In this document: piece after piece, positions 34,459 through 43,059 of the stretch
How the letters are laid out: every line of letters begins with the position of its first letter
How positions within the stretch are numbered: the stretch's first letter is position 1
Source of the DNA: an uncultured Clostridia bacterium
GTDB taxonomy: Bacteria; Bacillota; Clostridia; RUG12999
DNA: 43,059 nt
Direction: 5' to 3'
NCBI GenBank assembly: GCA_934792465.1
Contig: CAKVOK010000027.1
Span: 1 to 43,059, forward strand
The notes under the pieces: generated by a model
What the model was told of the DNA's origin: nothing
The model's database searches: none
What the model saw: only the letters and a program-made list of their open reading frames with translations
Translations under genes and position numbers: made by a program

Positions 34459-37400
34459 ATGAAAACTTTTTTTAAAACAATATCAATGCTGTTGTCACTG
34501 ATTGTGATTTCCGCATATGCCGTAATGCCTGCATATGCGGCAGATAATACGGTGTGTGCGCCGGCGCTGTATTACAGCGATTTTTCAACGGCGGAAAGCG
34601 AAAATGCCGCTACGTTCGGTTCGGATTGGTCAAACCGAGTTATAGCACGACCAAACAGTGTAGGCGGATTTAATACTGTAGAGAGCGGCGTTTTCGGCAG
34701 AAACCAAAACGATAAATCGCTTAAAATGCATACAAAAGCCGATGTGCCGTATACGGACGGCGATCCGTATCAGTGGGTCGGATTTTCCGGGAAAACAGTG
34801 GGCGGCGCCGGAGGTTATATAACGTTTTCGCTGGACGTTGCCTTTGACGGAGAAATGAGTAACAAAGAATTTGACTTTTTCTTCAAGGGCGAGAATATGA
34901 CGAACGACGGTAAACACGCTAATTTCATGCAGATTATATGGAACGGCGATTTAAGAGTAAACGGTGAAACCGTAAAAGAAAAAGCCATAACAATGAAAAA
35001 ATGGTATAATATTCGTATGCTCATGCATTGCGGTGATAACACAGCGGCAAGTGCCGATGATAAAATATGGTATTCTCTTTATCTTGACGGCGAACAGATT
35101 GTAAACAAGAAAAATTTCACACCAAATTGCAGAGGAGCGAAGAAGAATAAGCTTTATGAGATGTCGAACATATGGATGGGTCAGACGGTTTTCGGCACGA
35201 AAACGGACGACGGTTTATACCCGGCGCGTGAGATGTATTTCGATAATATACTTCTGATGTCGACGGCGAAAGAACCGTCTATGGACAATGTATATTATAC
35301 AAATTCGTTTGATTATACCCCGGAAACCGTTCCGGCAGACAATACGCCGATTGATACGACCAAATGGATAACGTTCAATACGGTAAGCGGTACTACGGTT
35401 AAATATGTACCGGGACTCGGCGGCAGACCGGACAGCGATTATGCGATTATGTACAGCGTAAACGGCTGGGACGGATATTCCTCTGATAGAAATACGCAGC
35501 TTGCCCCGAACGGAAAGACATACGGCAGCGATAACGTGCTGTATAATATTCAATATTCGTTCCTTATGAAAAACTGCGGTTTTACGGATAATAACGGATT
35601 GTGGCTGCAATTTATGGGAAAATCCGCCGCAGGCGAACAGTGGTCATCTACACCGTTTATGCGCCCTAACGGCACAATCGGCATAAGTACCGATAAATAC
35701 TTTAATCAGAACGAATGGAACAAAGTACGTTATACCGTAGATATGATAAACAAGCGTATTGTTTTGTATGTAAACGATAAATACGTAGCTACGACAAAAA
35801 TGACGGAAAAAAGCACGATTACCGGTATCAGCAGATACAAGATAATTATGTCTTATCCCGAAAGCACAAAGGATAAACCGCTCGATATAGATTTTGATAT
35901 TGCATTTGACGATTTCATGCTGTATACGGGTATGCCGAAAAGCACGCCGGGGAATACGGTCAGCGTTGATGTGGCCGATGAATATGCGGACAGTGTTATG
36001 ATTTCCGAGGATAAGATAATTGTTCCGGATGGAATGACTGCCGCAGAGCTTAAAAGCGCAATTAAGACAAATCTCGGTAAGTATGTTTATGAAAATGAAA
36101 ATTCGTTGGCAGAAACGGCAAAAGTTTCGGACGGCTGCGTTTTCGTGGTTACGGACGGCTATGCATATGTAAGATACACGGTAAGCACACGTAATAAATA
36201 CGGATTTAATCTTAGAAATTTTGATATGACGCTGAACGGATATGATGTGGAAACCGAGTTTACGCAAGGCGAGCTTTCGCTTAATGTGTCGCTTGACGGA
36301 TATAAAACGGGTGCGGAGCTTGTTATGGCGCTTGCGGCATATGAGGGCAGCAAGCTTTCGGATATATCTGTTAAAAGTGTGTCGGTTACCTCTGCGGACT
36401 ACATAGACGGAATCGGGATTAATGATAATGTAAAATATACGATTGGGGATAACGATACAAGCGTAAAGGGTATACTGCTGAATAAATCCTATGCGATGTC
36501 GCCGGTATGTGCGCCGATTACGCTTGCGGCAGCTCCGAAAGGCGAAATATCCTCGCTGAAAGAGGTTTATCCGGGCTTTACAAACAAAGCAGTGACGTTC
36601 AGCTTCGACGACGGCAGAGTTGAGGATAAAAAGCTGATTGAGGTGTTTAATAAATACGGCGTTGCCGGTACGTTCAATCTCGTATCGGACCAGAACTTTG
36701 CAGCGTCCGGTACGGCGGAGGAGCTCAGAGCGGCATATGCCGGCCAGGAAATAGCAAACCATGTAAAGGGTCATCCGCATATGGATTCGACAAACAAAGT
36801 AGGACCGGCAAGCTGTTACAGAGCAACGGCAGATGAATTTATAAATGAGATAGAAAGCGGCAGAACGGAGCTTGAAGCAATATTCGGTGAAAACACCGTC
36901 AGAGGATATGCCTGGCCGTATAACGACCCGACGATATATCTGACCAATCCGGGTGAGGAAGCGTATAAGGTTTCAAATTATGTAGCGAAAGTAGCTGACC
37001 TTGCGTATGCAAGACAGACGCAGACGACAAATTCGTTTGACTTGCCAGAGAATTTCCGTGCATGGAAATTCAGTGCGCATTATGGGTCGCTGCCGTCGAT
37101 AGGCGAAAGATTTATCGCCGATACGGAAGAAAAACCGAGATTGCTCGCACTTTGGGGTCATTCCTACGAATTTGCGAATGCAGGCACTCCGCTTTCGCTG
37201 ATAGATGATTTTCTTAAAAAAGCAACCGAAAACGGATATTGGATTCCGACAAATCTTGAACTTGTGAATTATGTAAATGCGCAGCGTGCGGCAGCGAAAA
37301 CGAAAAATACGATAACAAACGATTCCAATATCGACTTGTACTACGTTGTGAATTACAATCCCGTAATCGTAAAGGCTCACAGCACATATACGCTGTATGA

Positions 37401-38049
37401 CAGTACAACATATCCTACGCTGTATCTTGCGAGCGATTCGATATGCGAGGACGTAACGGACGACGATGTTCGAGAGGGCTGGGGAACTCATATAGGCGAT
37501 TATCTGGATTCGAGAATTAAGGTAAGCAATCAGGCTATAAGAAGCAGAAGCACGAAAACTTTTCTTCGTGAGGGCAGACTGGATAAGATTCTTGAAACGG
37601 CAAAGCCGGGAGATTATCTTTTCGTGCAGTTCGGACATAACGACGGCGGAAATATAAACGAAAGAGGAACAAGCGCAACTTCTACGGCGGAAAACGATAC
37701 AAGCTACAGATATAATCTGAAAACCTATGCCGCAAGAGCGAGGGAAAAAGGCATGATACCGGTATTTTTAACGTCTGTTGCCACGCCGTATATCGGCAAT
37801 GACGATTATATTGAGAATTGGCGTAATGCCATGAGAGAAACGGCAGAAGAAATCAATGTTCCGCTTCTCGATATGGGTAATGTATACGGCGCATATCTTG
37901 ATGAAATAGGCGAAACCGCAGGAAAAGAGCTGTTCATAAGCGACAATCTGCACCCGAATGTTGCCGGTGCGGAGAAAATAGCCGAGCTTGTGGCACAGGA
38001 AATCAAGAAATGCAGTGCACTTGAATTATTGGCATATTACGTAAAATAA
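34459..38049 (+). CDS. Secreted fusion of polysaccharide deacetylase (NodB) and SGNH acetylesterase with LamG-like domains
   Basis: This 1196-residue protein has a signal peptide (ISMLLSLIVISAYAVMPAYA) and GGAGGAAG before the start. Two LamG-like domains occupy about 30-490 and a shared beta module about 582-692. The NodB/CE4 domain (about 705-935) has TFSFDDGR with D717/D718 and the zinc pair H768-x3-H772 (NHVKGH). The C-terminal SGNH domain (about 985-1190) resembles rhamnogalacturonan acetylesterases: S994 in LASDS, N1061 in GHND, and D1162/H1165 in DNLHPN. The usual block II glycine is replaced in NQAIRSRST. Two different deacylating domains in one chain suggest an acetylated substrate that must be stripped before the lyases act; this is inferred. 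Confidence 0.87.
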   Translation: MKTFFKTISMLLSLIVISAYAVMPAYAADNTVCAPALYYSDFSTAESENAATFGSDWSNRVIARPNSVGGFNTVESGVFGRNQNDKSLKMHTKADVPYTDGDPYQWVGFSGKTVGGAGGYITFSLDVAFDGEMSNKEFDFFFKGENMTNDGKHANFMQIIWNGDLRVNGETVKEKAITMKKWYNIRMLMHCGDNTAASADDKIWYSLYLDGEQIVNKKNFTPNCRGAKKNKLYEMSNIWMGQTVFGTKTDDGLYPAREMYFDNILLMSTAKEPSMDNVYYTNSFDYTPETVPADNTPIDTTKWITFNTVSGTTVKYVPGLGGRPDSDYAIMYSVNGWDGYSSDRNTQLAPNGKTYGSDNVLYNIQYSFLMKNCGFTDNNGLWLQFMGKSAAGEQWSSTPFMRPNGTIGISTDKYFNQNEWNKVRYTVDMINKRIVLYVNDKYVATTKMTEKSTITGISRYKIIMSYPESTKDKPLDIDFDIAFDDFMLYTGMPKSTPGNTVSVDVADEYADSVMISEDKIIVPDGMTAAELKSAIKTNLGKYVYENENSLAETAKVSDGCVFVVTDGYAYVRYTVSTRNKYGFNLRNFDMTLNGYDVETEFTQGELSLNVSLDGYKTGAELVMALAAYEGSKLSDISVKSVSVTSADYIDGIGINDNVKYTIGDNDTSVKGILLNKSYAMSPVCAPITLAAAPKGEISSLKEVYPGFTNKAVTFSFDDGRVEDKKLIEVFNKYGVAGTFNLVSDQNFAASGTAEELRAAYAGQEIANHVKGHPHMDSTNKVGPASCYRATADEFINEIESGRTELEAIFGENTVRGYAWPYNDPTIYLTNPGEEAYKVSNYVAKVADLAYARQTQTTNSFDLPENFRAWKFSAHYGSLPSIGERFIADTEEKPRLLALWGHSYEFANAGTPLSLIDDFLKKATENGYWIPTNLELVNYVNAQRAAAKTKNTITNDSNIDLYYVVNYNPVIVKAHSTYTLYDSTTYPTLYLASDSICEDVTDDDVREGWGTHIGDYLDSRIKVSNQAIRSRSTKTFLREGRLDKILETAKPGDYLFVQFGHNDGGNINERGTSATSTAENDTSYRYNLKTYAARAREKGMIPVFLTSVATPYIGNDDYIENWRNAMRETAEEINVPLLDMGNVYGAYLDEIGETAGKELFISDNLHPNVAGAEKIAELVAQEIKKCSALELLAYYVK

Positions 38050-38111
38050 GAATGGGTTTCTTTCAAACTTGGTTTATATCTCTTAAGGGACATGGAGGAA
38101 TGGTTATAATT

Positions 38112-39101
38112 ATGATTAGAAAAATAGCGGACAGAGTAGTAAACGGAAACGATACAAACTGGGCAATGAATATAAACAGCTTCGACTGGGTGCCGGGAGT
38201 GGGACTCTACGGAATTTTCGGCGCATATAAGAAAACAGGGGATAAAAAGTATTTTGATTTTCTTATTGATTGGGCGGAAAAGCATCTTGACGAAGCATAT
38301 AAGAAACAGACGATAAATTCCGTTGCGCCGATGCTGACGATTGCCGAGCTTTATAATATCACAAAAAATGAAAAGTATTATAAGGTTTGCACGGATTTGG
38401 CGGAATATGTGACGAAAACCGCACCCGTTACAAGCGAGGGCGGACTGGAGCATACGGTTACGGAACCGGGAGCGGGATTCGCCGAACAGATGTGGGCGGA
38501 TACGCTGTTCATGGCGTGCCTGTTCCTTGCAAAATTCGGAAAATATGCGGAAAAAGAGGAATATGTGAAGTTTGCGCAAAATCAGCTGCTGATACACCTG
38601 AAAGCGCTTCGGGATGAAAAAACAGGTCTGTTTTATCATGGCTACAGCTGTATATATAAGAACCATTTAAGCGGAATTAAATGGGGCAGAGCGAATGCAT
38701 GGATAATTTTTTCGGCAACGGAGATTTTGAAAACCGCACCGGATTTTGACGGAGCGGATTTCGTGAAAGAAGCGATTGGGGCGCAGATTAAGGCGCTGAA
38801 ACCTCTACAGAGAAAATCAGGCGGATTCGGTACGATTTTGGACGATTCGGATTCGTATGACGAGATTTCAGCTACGGCAGGCATAGCCGCCGGAATAAGA
38901 GCCGCCGCAGAGCTTGGCATAGCCGATGAACCGCAGATGTATGAAAATGCGGTAAATGCCGTGAAATCGGCGGTGGACGAAACCGGAACGGTGACGGGAG
39001 TTTCGAGCGGTACGCCGATTATGAAAGATGCACAGGCATATAAAAATATAATATGCGAACCCACGCTGTACGGTCAGGCGCTTGCGATTCTGGCAATGTA
39101 A
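38112..39101 (+). CDS. GH105 unsaturated uronyl hydrolase (YteR/YesR-like), cytoplasmic
   Basis: I prefer the ATG at 38112: GGAGG at 38094-38098 is 13 bases upstream, while an ATG at 38100 touches that site and one at 38052 has none. The product is 329 residues without a signal peptide. GH88/GH105 features are clear: WVPGVGLYGIFGAYKKTGD at the start, the catalytic aspartate D130 in MWADTLFMAC, the FYHGYS loop, and WGRANAW with its substrate-contacting arginine and tryptophan. The enzyme hydrates the 4,5-unsaturated uronic acid left at the non-reducing end by lyases, releasing it as a keto-sugar. It is the only intracellular catabolic enzyme of the locus and ends the operon. Confidence 0.92.
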   Translation: MIRKIADRVVNGNDTNWAMNINSFDWVPGVGLYGIFGAYKKTGDKKYFDFLIDWAEKHLDEAYKKQTINSVAPMLTIAELYNITKNEKYYKVCTDLAEYVTKTAPVTSEGGLEHTVTEPGAGFAEQMWADTLFMACLFLAKFGKYAEKEEYVKFAQNQLLIHLKALRDEKTGLFYHGYSCIYKNHLSGIKWGRANAWIIFSATEILKTAPDFDGADFVKEAIGAQIKALKPLQRKSGGFGTILDDSDSYDEISATAGIAAGIRAAAELGIADEPQMYENAVNAVKSAVDETGTVTGVSSGTPIMKDAQAYKNIICEPTLYGQALAILAM

Positions 39102-39104
39102 ATG

Positions 39105-39150
39105 AAAAATCCGACTTCAAAAGGTAAGCCTTTTGGGGTCGGATTTTTTT
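39105..39150 (+). terminator. Strong intrinsic terminator ending the polysaccharide operon
   Basis: AAAATCCGAC pairs with GTCGGATTTT, with an inner CAAAAGG/CCTTTTG stem and a TAAG loop, followed by a run of seven T's ending at 39150. It begins a few bases after the GH105 stop codon. Confidence 0.92.
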
Positions 39151-39154
39151 GCCG

Positions 39155-39183
39155 TTGACAAAAAAATGCAGACGTGGTATAAT
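39155..39183 (+). promoter_or_regulatory. Perfect consensus promoter of the BspA-like gene
   Basis: TTGACA (39155-39160) and TATAAT (39178-39183) are exactly 17 bp apart, with TGG before the -10 (extended -10). It starts four bases after the preceding terminator. The leader to the ATG at 39236 is about 46 bases. Confidence 0.92.
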
Positions 39184-39235
39184 ATATTTGTGGATATTTT
39201 ATCAAACTGCGAATTTTGCGAGAGGAAGTATCAAA

Positions 39236-42200
39236 ATGAAAAAGTCTTTTTGTTTACTGCTTATGGTTTGCCTGCTTATTCTCGGGACAAACACGGTTTT
39301 CGCCGCCTATGATGACGGAACGTATACATATATAATATCAAACGGCGAAGCAACCGTAACCGGCGTTGTTTCAAAGTCGGATTTTAAAGGGGCACAGACT
39401 ATTCCGAAGGAACTCGGAGGATGTCCGGTAACGGCAATCGGGGATAGTGCATTTTATCGCTGTGGCAGTTTGATAAGTATAAGCATACCGAATTCGGTAA
39501 CGACAATCGGCGATCATACATTTAGCAGTTGCGGTAGCTTAATAGGTATAAATGTCGGAAAAGATAATAAATATTATACTGATATTGATGGCAACCTATA
39601 TAACAAGGAAAAAACAACAATTATTCAATATGCAATCGGGAAGGCAAACAGTTCATTTGTTATACCTGATTCGGTGACGACAATTGAACATGAGGCATTT
39701 CTCGATTGCAGCAGTTTGACAAGTATAAGCATACCTGACACGGTAGCAACAATCGGGTATTGGGCATTTTATGGCTGCAGCAACTTAATAAGTATAAATA
39801 TACCGGATACCGTAAAGTCAATAGGTAGTGGCGCATTTGATAATACTGCATATTATAGATTAAGTTCAAATTGGGAAAATGGCGTTTTATATGCAGGACA
39901 TCATCTTATAGCAGCAAAAGAATCTTTATCGGGTATATATAATATTAAGAGTGGTACAAAGACAATCGGAGGAAGTGCGTTTGGCTATTGCAGCAATTTG
40001 ACAGGTATAAATCTACCCGATTCGATGGTAACAATCGGACATGGCGCATTTAGATATTGCAGGAATATAACAAGCATGAGCATACCCGATTCGGTAAGGT
40101 CGATTGAGGATTCTGCATTCGAAAAATGCAGTAGCTTGATGAGCGTAAACATACCTAATTCTGTAACGGCAATCGGATACGGTGCATTTCACGATTGCAG
40201 TAGCTTGACGAGCGTAAACATACCCAATTCGGTGACAACAATCGGGAGTTTGGCATTTTCCGGTTGCAGTAGTTTGACAAGCATAAGTATACCTGATGCG
40301 GTAACGGCAATTGGTAAATTGGCATTTTTCGGTTGTGATGCTTTAACTGATGTATATATAACAAATTTAGCGGCATGGTGCGAGATTAAATTTGATGATT
40401 CTAACTCAAACCCGATGAGTTATGCGAAAAATTTTTATGTTAATAACGAACTTGCCATAGATATAAATATACCTGATACGGTAACCTCCATTGGGAATTA
40501 TGTGTTTTATAAATGCAGCAACTTAGCAAGCATAAACATACCTAATTCGGTAACGGAAATTGGAAATTATGCATTTGCAAAATGCAGCAGCCTGACAAAC
40601 ATAAATATACCGGATTTGATAATGTCAATCGGGAGTTCGTTATTTTCCGGCTGCAGCAGCCTGACAAGCATAAGTATACCGGATTCGGTGAAAGTAATTG
40701 AAGATAATGCATTTAGCTATTGCAGCAGCCTGATGAGCATAAACATACCTAATTCGGTGACAACGATTGGAGGTTTCGCATTTTCCGGCTGCAGCAGTTT
40801 GACAAGTATAAACATACCTAATTCGGTGACGGCAATTGGAAGTTCGGCATTTTCCGGCTGCAGCAGCCTGGAAGATGTGTACATAACCGACTTGGCTGCG
40901 TGGTGTAAAATTAAATTTGATAGCTGTGTGTCAAACCCGATGTGTTATACAAAGAACTTTTATATTAATAATGAACTTGCAACGGATATAGTTATACCCA
41001 ATACAGTGATAGAAATTGGCGAGCATGCATTCGAAAATTGCAGTAATCTGACAAGTGTAGATATGGCTGACACTGTAACGACAGTCGGAAGAGATGCATT
41101 TTCCGGTTGCAGTAGTTTGACAAGTATAAATATACCTGATTCGGTAACGACAATCGGAAGAGATACATTTGCAAAATGCAGTAGCTTAACAAGTATGAGT
41201 ATACCCGGTACGGTAACAACAATCAGTGATTTTGTATTTTATGGATGTAGCAGCTTGACAAAAGTGGTTATACCGAGTTCTGTAACATCAATCGGTCAAT
41301 ATGCATTCGATTGTTGCCGCAGGTTAAGAAACGTATACTATGATGGAACGGCAAGCGACTGGCAAAAAATAAGCATTTCGTCGGATAATGATTATTTGAT
41401 AAATGCGAATATTATATATAATCACAGAGAATATAGATTCAAGACGAATGGCGGCAGTGCGGTTGCGAATATTATTACAGACAGTATTGCCGAAAGTCCC
41501 TATACGAAATATGATGGCAAAACATTCTTGGGGTGGTACGACAATAGGGAATTGAGTGGAGAGCCGGTCAGCTTCCCTTATTCCGGAAATAAAACAACCC
41601 TTTATGCAAAATGGGCAGATAAGCCTACGGTTACGTATATCGGCGACTATACCGGAAGTCTTACAATTGATTACGGTTCTGATGTAACATTACCGACAGC
41701 ACAGACGGGATATACCTATTCGTTTACGGTCAACGGCGAAGAGTGGACAGGAAAGAATATCACGAAAGATGTAACTGTCACGGTAACGAAAACAATAAAC
41801 AAGTACACGGTTACGTATATCGGCGACTATACCGGAAGTGTTACGGTCGATTACGGTTCTGACGTAACATTACCGACGGCACCTACAGGATATACCTATT
41901 CGTTTACGGTCAACGGCGAAGAGTGGACGGGGAAGAATATCACGGAAGATGTAACCGTTACAGTAATAAAGACAATAAACAAGTACACGGTTACATACAT
42001 CGGCGACTACACCGGAAGCATTATGGCTGATTACGGCTCTGATGTAAAATTACCGACAGCACCTACGGGATATACCTATTCGTTTACGGTCAACGGCGAA
42101 GAGTGGACAGGAAAGAATATCACGGAAGATGTAACCGTTACGGTGAAAAAAATTCCAAACAAGTACACGATTACATATAAGGGTGATTATACCGGAAGCA

Positions 42201-43059
42201 TTACGGCTGATTACGGCTCTGATGTAACATTACCGATACCGCCTACGGGATATACATATTCGTTTACTGTCAACGGCGAGGAGTGGACGGGAAAGAATAT
42301 CACGGAAGATGTAACCGTTACGGTGCGGAAAATTCCGAACAAGCACACAATTACATACATCGGCGATTATACTGGAAGTGTTACGGCCGATTACGGTTCT
42401 GACGTAACATTACCGACGCCGCCTACGGGATATACATATTCTTTTACGGTCAACGGCGAAGAGTGGACAGGAAAGAATATCACGGAAGATGTAACCGTTA
42501 CGGTAACGAAAACAATAAACAAGTATACGGTTACATACATCGGCGATTATACCGGAAGCATTACGGCCGATTACGGTTCTGACGTAACATTACCAACAGC
42601 ACCTACGGGATATACCTATTCTTTTACAGTCAACGGAAGAACGTGGACGGGGAAGAATATCACGAAAGATGTAACCGTTATGGTAATAAAGACAATAAAC
42701 AAGTACACGGTTACATACATCGGCGATTATACCGGAAGTGTTACGGCCGATTACGGCTCTGACGTAACATTACCGATACCGCCTACGGGATATACATATT
42801 CTTTTACAGTCAACGGAAGAACGTGGACGGGGAAGAATATCACGAAAGATGTAACCGTTACGGTAATAAAAACAATAAACAAGTACACGATTACATATAA
42901 GGGCGACTATACCGGAAGTGTTACGGCTGATTACGGTTCTGACGTAACGTTACCGAAAGCACCTACGGGATATACATATTCTTTTACTGTCAACGGCGAG
43001 GAGTGGACGGGAAAGAATATCACGGAAGATGTAACCGTTACGGTGCGGAAAATTCCGAA
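39236..43059 (+). CDS. BspA-like leucine-rich repeat surface protein with 60-residue tandem repeats (3' end outside window)
   Basis: The frame opens at ATG 39236 after GAGGAA and stays open to the window end (1274 codons), so the protein is partial. It has a signal peptide (MKKSFCLLLMVCLLILGTNT). Residues about 55-700 are TpLRR/LRR_5 repeats of about 23 residues with the unit CSSLTSINIPDSVTTIG and a following AF. Two related islands (DVYITNLAAWCEIKFD and DVYITDLAAWCKIKFD, from residues 372 and 547) interrupt them. Residues about 733-796 are an InlB B-repeat (FLGWYDN, TTLYAKW). From residue 798 the array of 60-residue repeats begins. BspA-like proteins mediate surface adhesion. No anchor signal is seen because the C-terminus is missing. 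It has its own promoter and lies outside the polysaccharide operon. Confidence 0.9.
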   Translation, partial: MKKSFCLLLMVCLLILGTNTVFAAYDDGTYTYIISNGEATVTGVVSKSDFKGAQTIPKELGGCPVTAIGDSAFYRCGSLISISIPNSVTTIGDHTFSSCGSLIGINVGKDNKYYTDIDGNLYNKEKTTIIQYAIGKANSSFVIPDSVTTIEHEAFLDCSSLTSISIPDTVATIGYWAFYGCSNLISINIPDTVKSIGSGAFDNTAYYRLSSNWENGVLYAGHHLIAAKESLSGIYNIKSGTKTIGGSAFGYCSNLTGINLPDSMVTIGHGAFRYCRNITSMSIPDSVRSIEDSAFEKCSSLMSVNIPNSVTAIGYGAFHDCSSLTSVNIPNSVTTIGSLAFSGCSSLTSISIPDAVTAIGKLAFFGCDALTDVYITNLAAWCEIKFDDSNSNPMSYAKNFYVNNELAIDINIPDTVTSIGNYVFYKCSNLASINIPNSVTEIGNYAFAKCSSLTNINIPDLIMSIGSSLFSGCSSLTSISIPDSVKVIEDNAFSYCSSLMSINIPNSVTTIGGFAFSGCSSLTSINIPNSVTAIGSSAFSGCSSLEDVYITDLAAWCKIKFDSCVSNPMCYTKNFYINNELATDIVIPNTVIEIGEHAFENCSNLTSVDMADTVTTVGRDAFSGCSSLTSINIPDSVTTIGRDTFAKCSSLTSMSIPGTVTTISDFVFYGCSSLTKVVIPSSVTSIGQYAFDCCRRLRNVYYDGTASDWQKISISSDNDYLINANIIYNHREYRFKTNGGSAVANIITDSIAESPYTKYDGKTFLGWYDNRELSGEPVSFPYSGNKTTLYAKWADKPTVTYIGDYTGSLTIDYGSDVTLPTAQTGYTYSFTVNGEEWTGKNITKDVTVTVTKTINKYTVTYIGDYTGSVTVDYGSDVTLPTAPTGYTYSFTVNGEEWTGKNITEDVTVTVIKTINKYTVTYIGDYTGSIMADYGSDVKLPTAPTGYTYSFTVNGEEWTGKNITEDVTVTVKKIPNKYTITYKGDYTGSITADYGSDVTLPIPPTGYTYSFTVNGEEWTGKNITEDVTVTVRKIPNKHTITYIGDYTGSVTADYGSDVTLPTPPTGYTYSFTVNGEEWTGKNITEDVTVTVTKTINKYTVTYIGDYTGSITADYGSDVTLPTAPTGYTYSFTVNGRTWTGKNITKDVTVMVIKTINKYTVTYIGDYTGSVTADYGSDVTLPIPPTGYTYSFTVNGRTWTGKNITKDVTVTVIKTINKYTITYKGDYTGSVTADYGSDVTLPKAPTGYTYSFTVNGEEWTGKNITEDVTVTVRKIP
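41627..43059 (+). repeat. Array of eight 180-bp tandem repeats inside the BspA-like gene
   Basis: Units begin at 41627, 41807, 41987, 42167, 42347, 42527, 42707 and 42887; the last is cut by the window end. Each encodes 60 residues built around TVTYIGDYTGS, DYGSDVTLP, TGYTYSFTVNGEEWTGKNIT and DVTVTV. The period is exact, with no insertions or deletions, and the units are nearly identical in DNA. Units 4 and 8 share a block identical over 77 bases (42263-42339 and 42983-43059), and units 6 and 7 share an NGRTW variant, so the array is a mosaic. Confidence 0.95.

Noticed and set aside
35644..36780. A 378-codon minus-strand frame opposite the deacetylase/esterase gene.
   Set aside because: It is a shadow: low complexity, rich in Arg, Ile and Tyr, no ribosome binding site, and it lies fully opposite a gene with clear domains.
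41627..43059. Regular repeats taken as a possible CRISPR array.
   Set aside because: The 180-bp units are coding, in frame and repeated along their whole length, with no unique spacers.

Overview
The window looks like a low-to-mid-GC Gram-positive anaerobe of the Clostridia, probably a gut carbohydrate degrader. The signs are strong AGGAGG-type ribosome binding sites, TTGACA/TATAAT promoters, S-layer homology (SLH) domains, LplA/B/C-type sugar transport, YesN/AraC-type regulators and a BspA-like leucine-rich repeat protein. I cannot name the species.

Region 1 (1-4042, mostly minus strand): a decayed IS3-type transposase tail lies beside a truncated 236-residue sugar-enzyme-like domain. Upstream of it is an unusual fusion of a cytosolic-carboxypeptidase-like M14 domain to a CapA (poly-gamma-glutamate) domain, and then a PocR-like/AraC regulator. 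The regulator is divergent from a FAD oxidoreductase (4186-5439).

Region 2 (5440-9976): a small acidic protein (minus strand), a PrsA-like foldase lipoprotein, a 78-residue protein of unknown role and a MalT-like LuxR regulator. A control region with overlapping convergent promoters lies at 5966-6049.

Region 3 (9995-39150) is the main feature: a Gram-positive polysaccharide utilisation locus. A membrane-bound AraC/YesN-type regulator (minus strand) is divergent from a same-strand cluster of about 26.6 kb. The cluster encodes a solute-binding lipoprotein, two permeases, two SLH-type surface proteins, a heparinase II/III-like lyase with an F5/8C domain, two large secreted binding/Ig proteins, a second heparinase-like lyase, a polysaccharide deacetylase fused to an SGNH acetylesterase, and a cytoplasmic GH105 unsaturated uronyl hydrolase. 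The inferred flow is surface deacetylation and beta-elimination, uptake of unsaturated oligosaccharides by the LplA/B/C importer, then removal of the unsaturated uronate by GH105. No transporter ATPase is present; a shared MsmX-type ATPase elsewhere is likely. The polymer is probably an acetylated uronic-acid polysaccharide, but its identity is not readable from sequence.

Region 4 (39155-43059): a consensus promoter drives a very long BspA-like LRR surface protein. Its C-terminal part is an array of 180-bp (60-residue) repeats and the gene runs off the window.

Recurring themes are short direct repeats spaced exactly 21 bp at three regulated promoters, and a C-terminal beta module shared by several of the secreted proteins.
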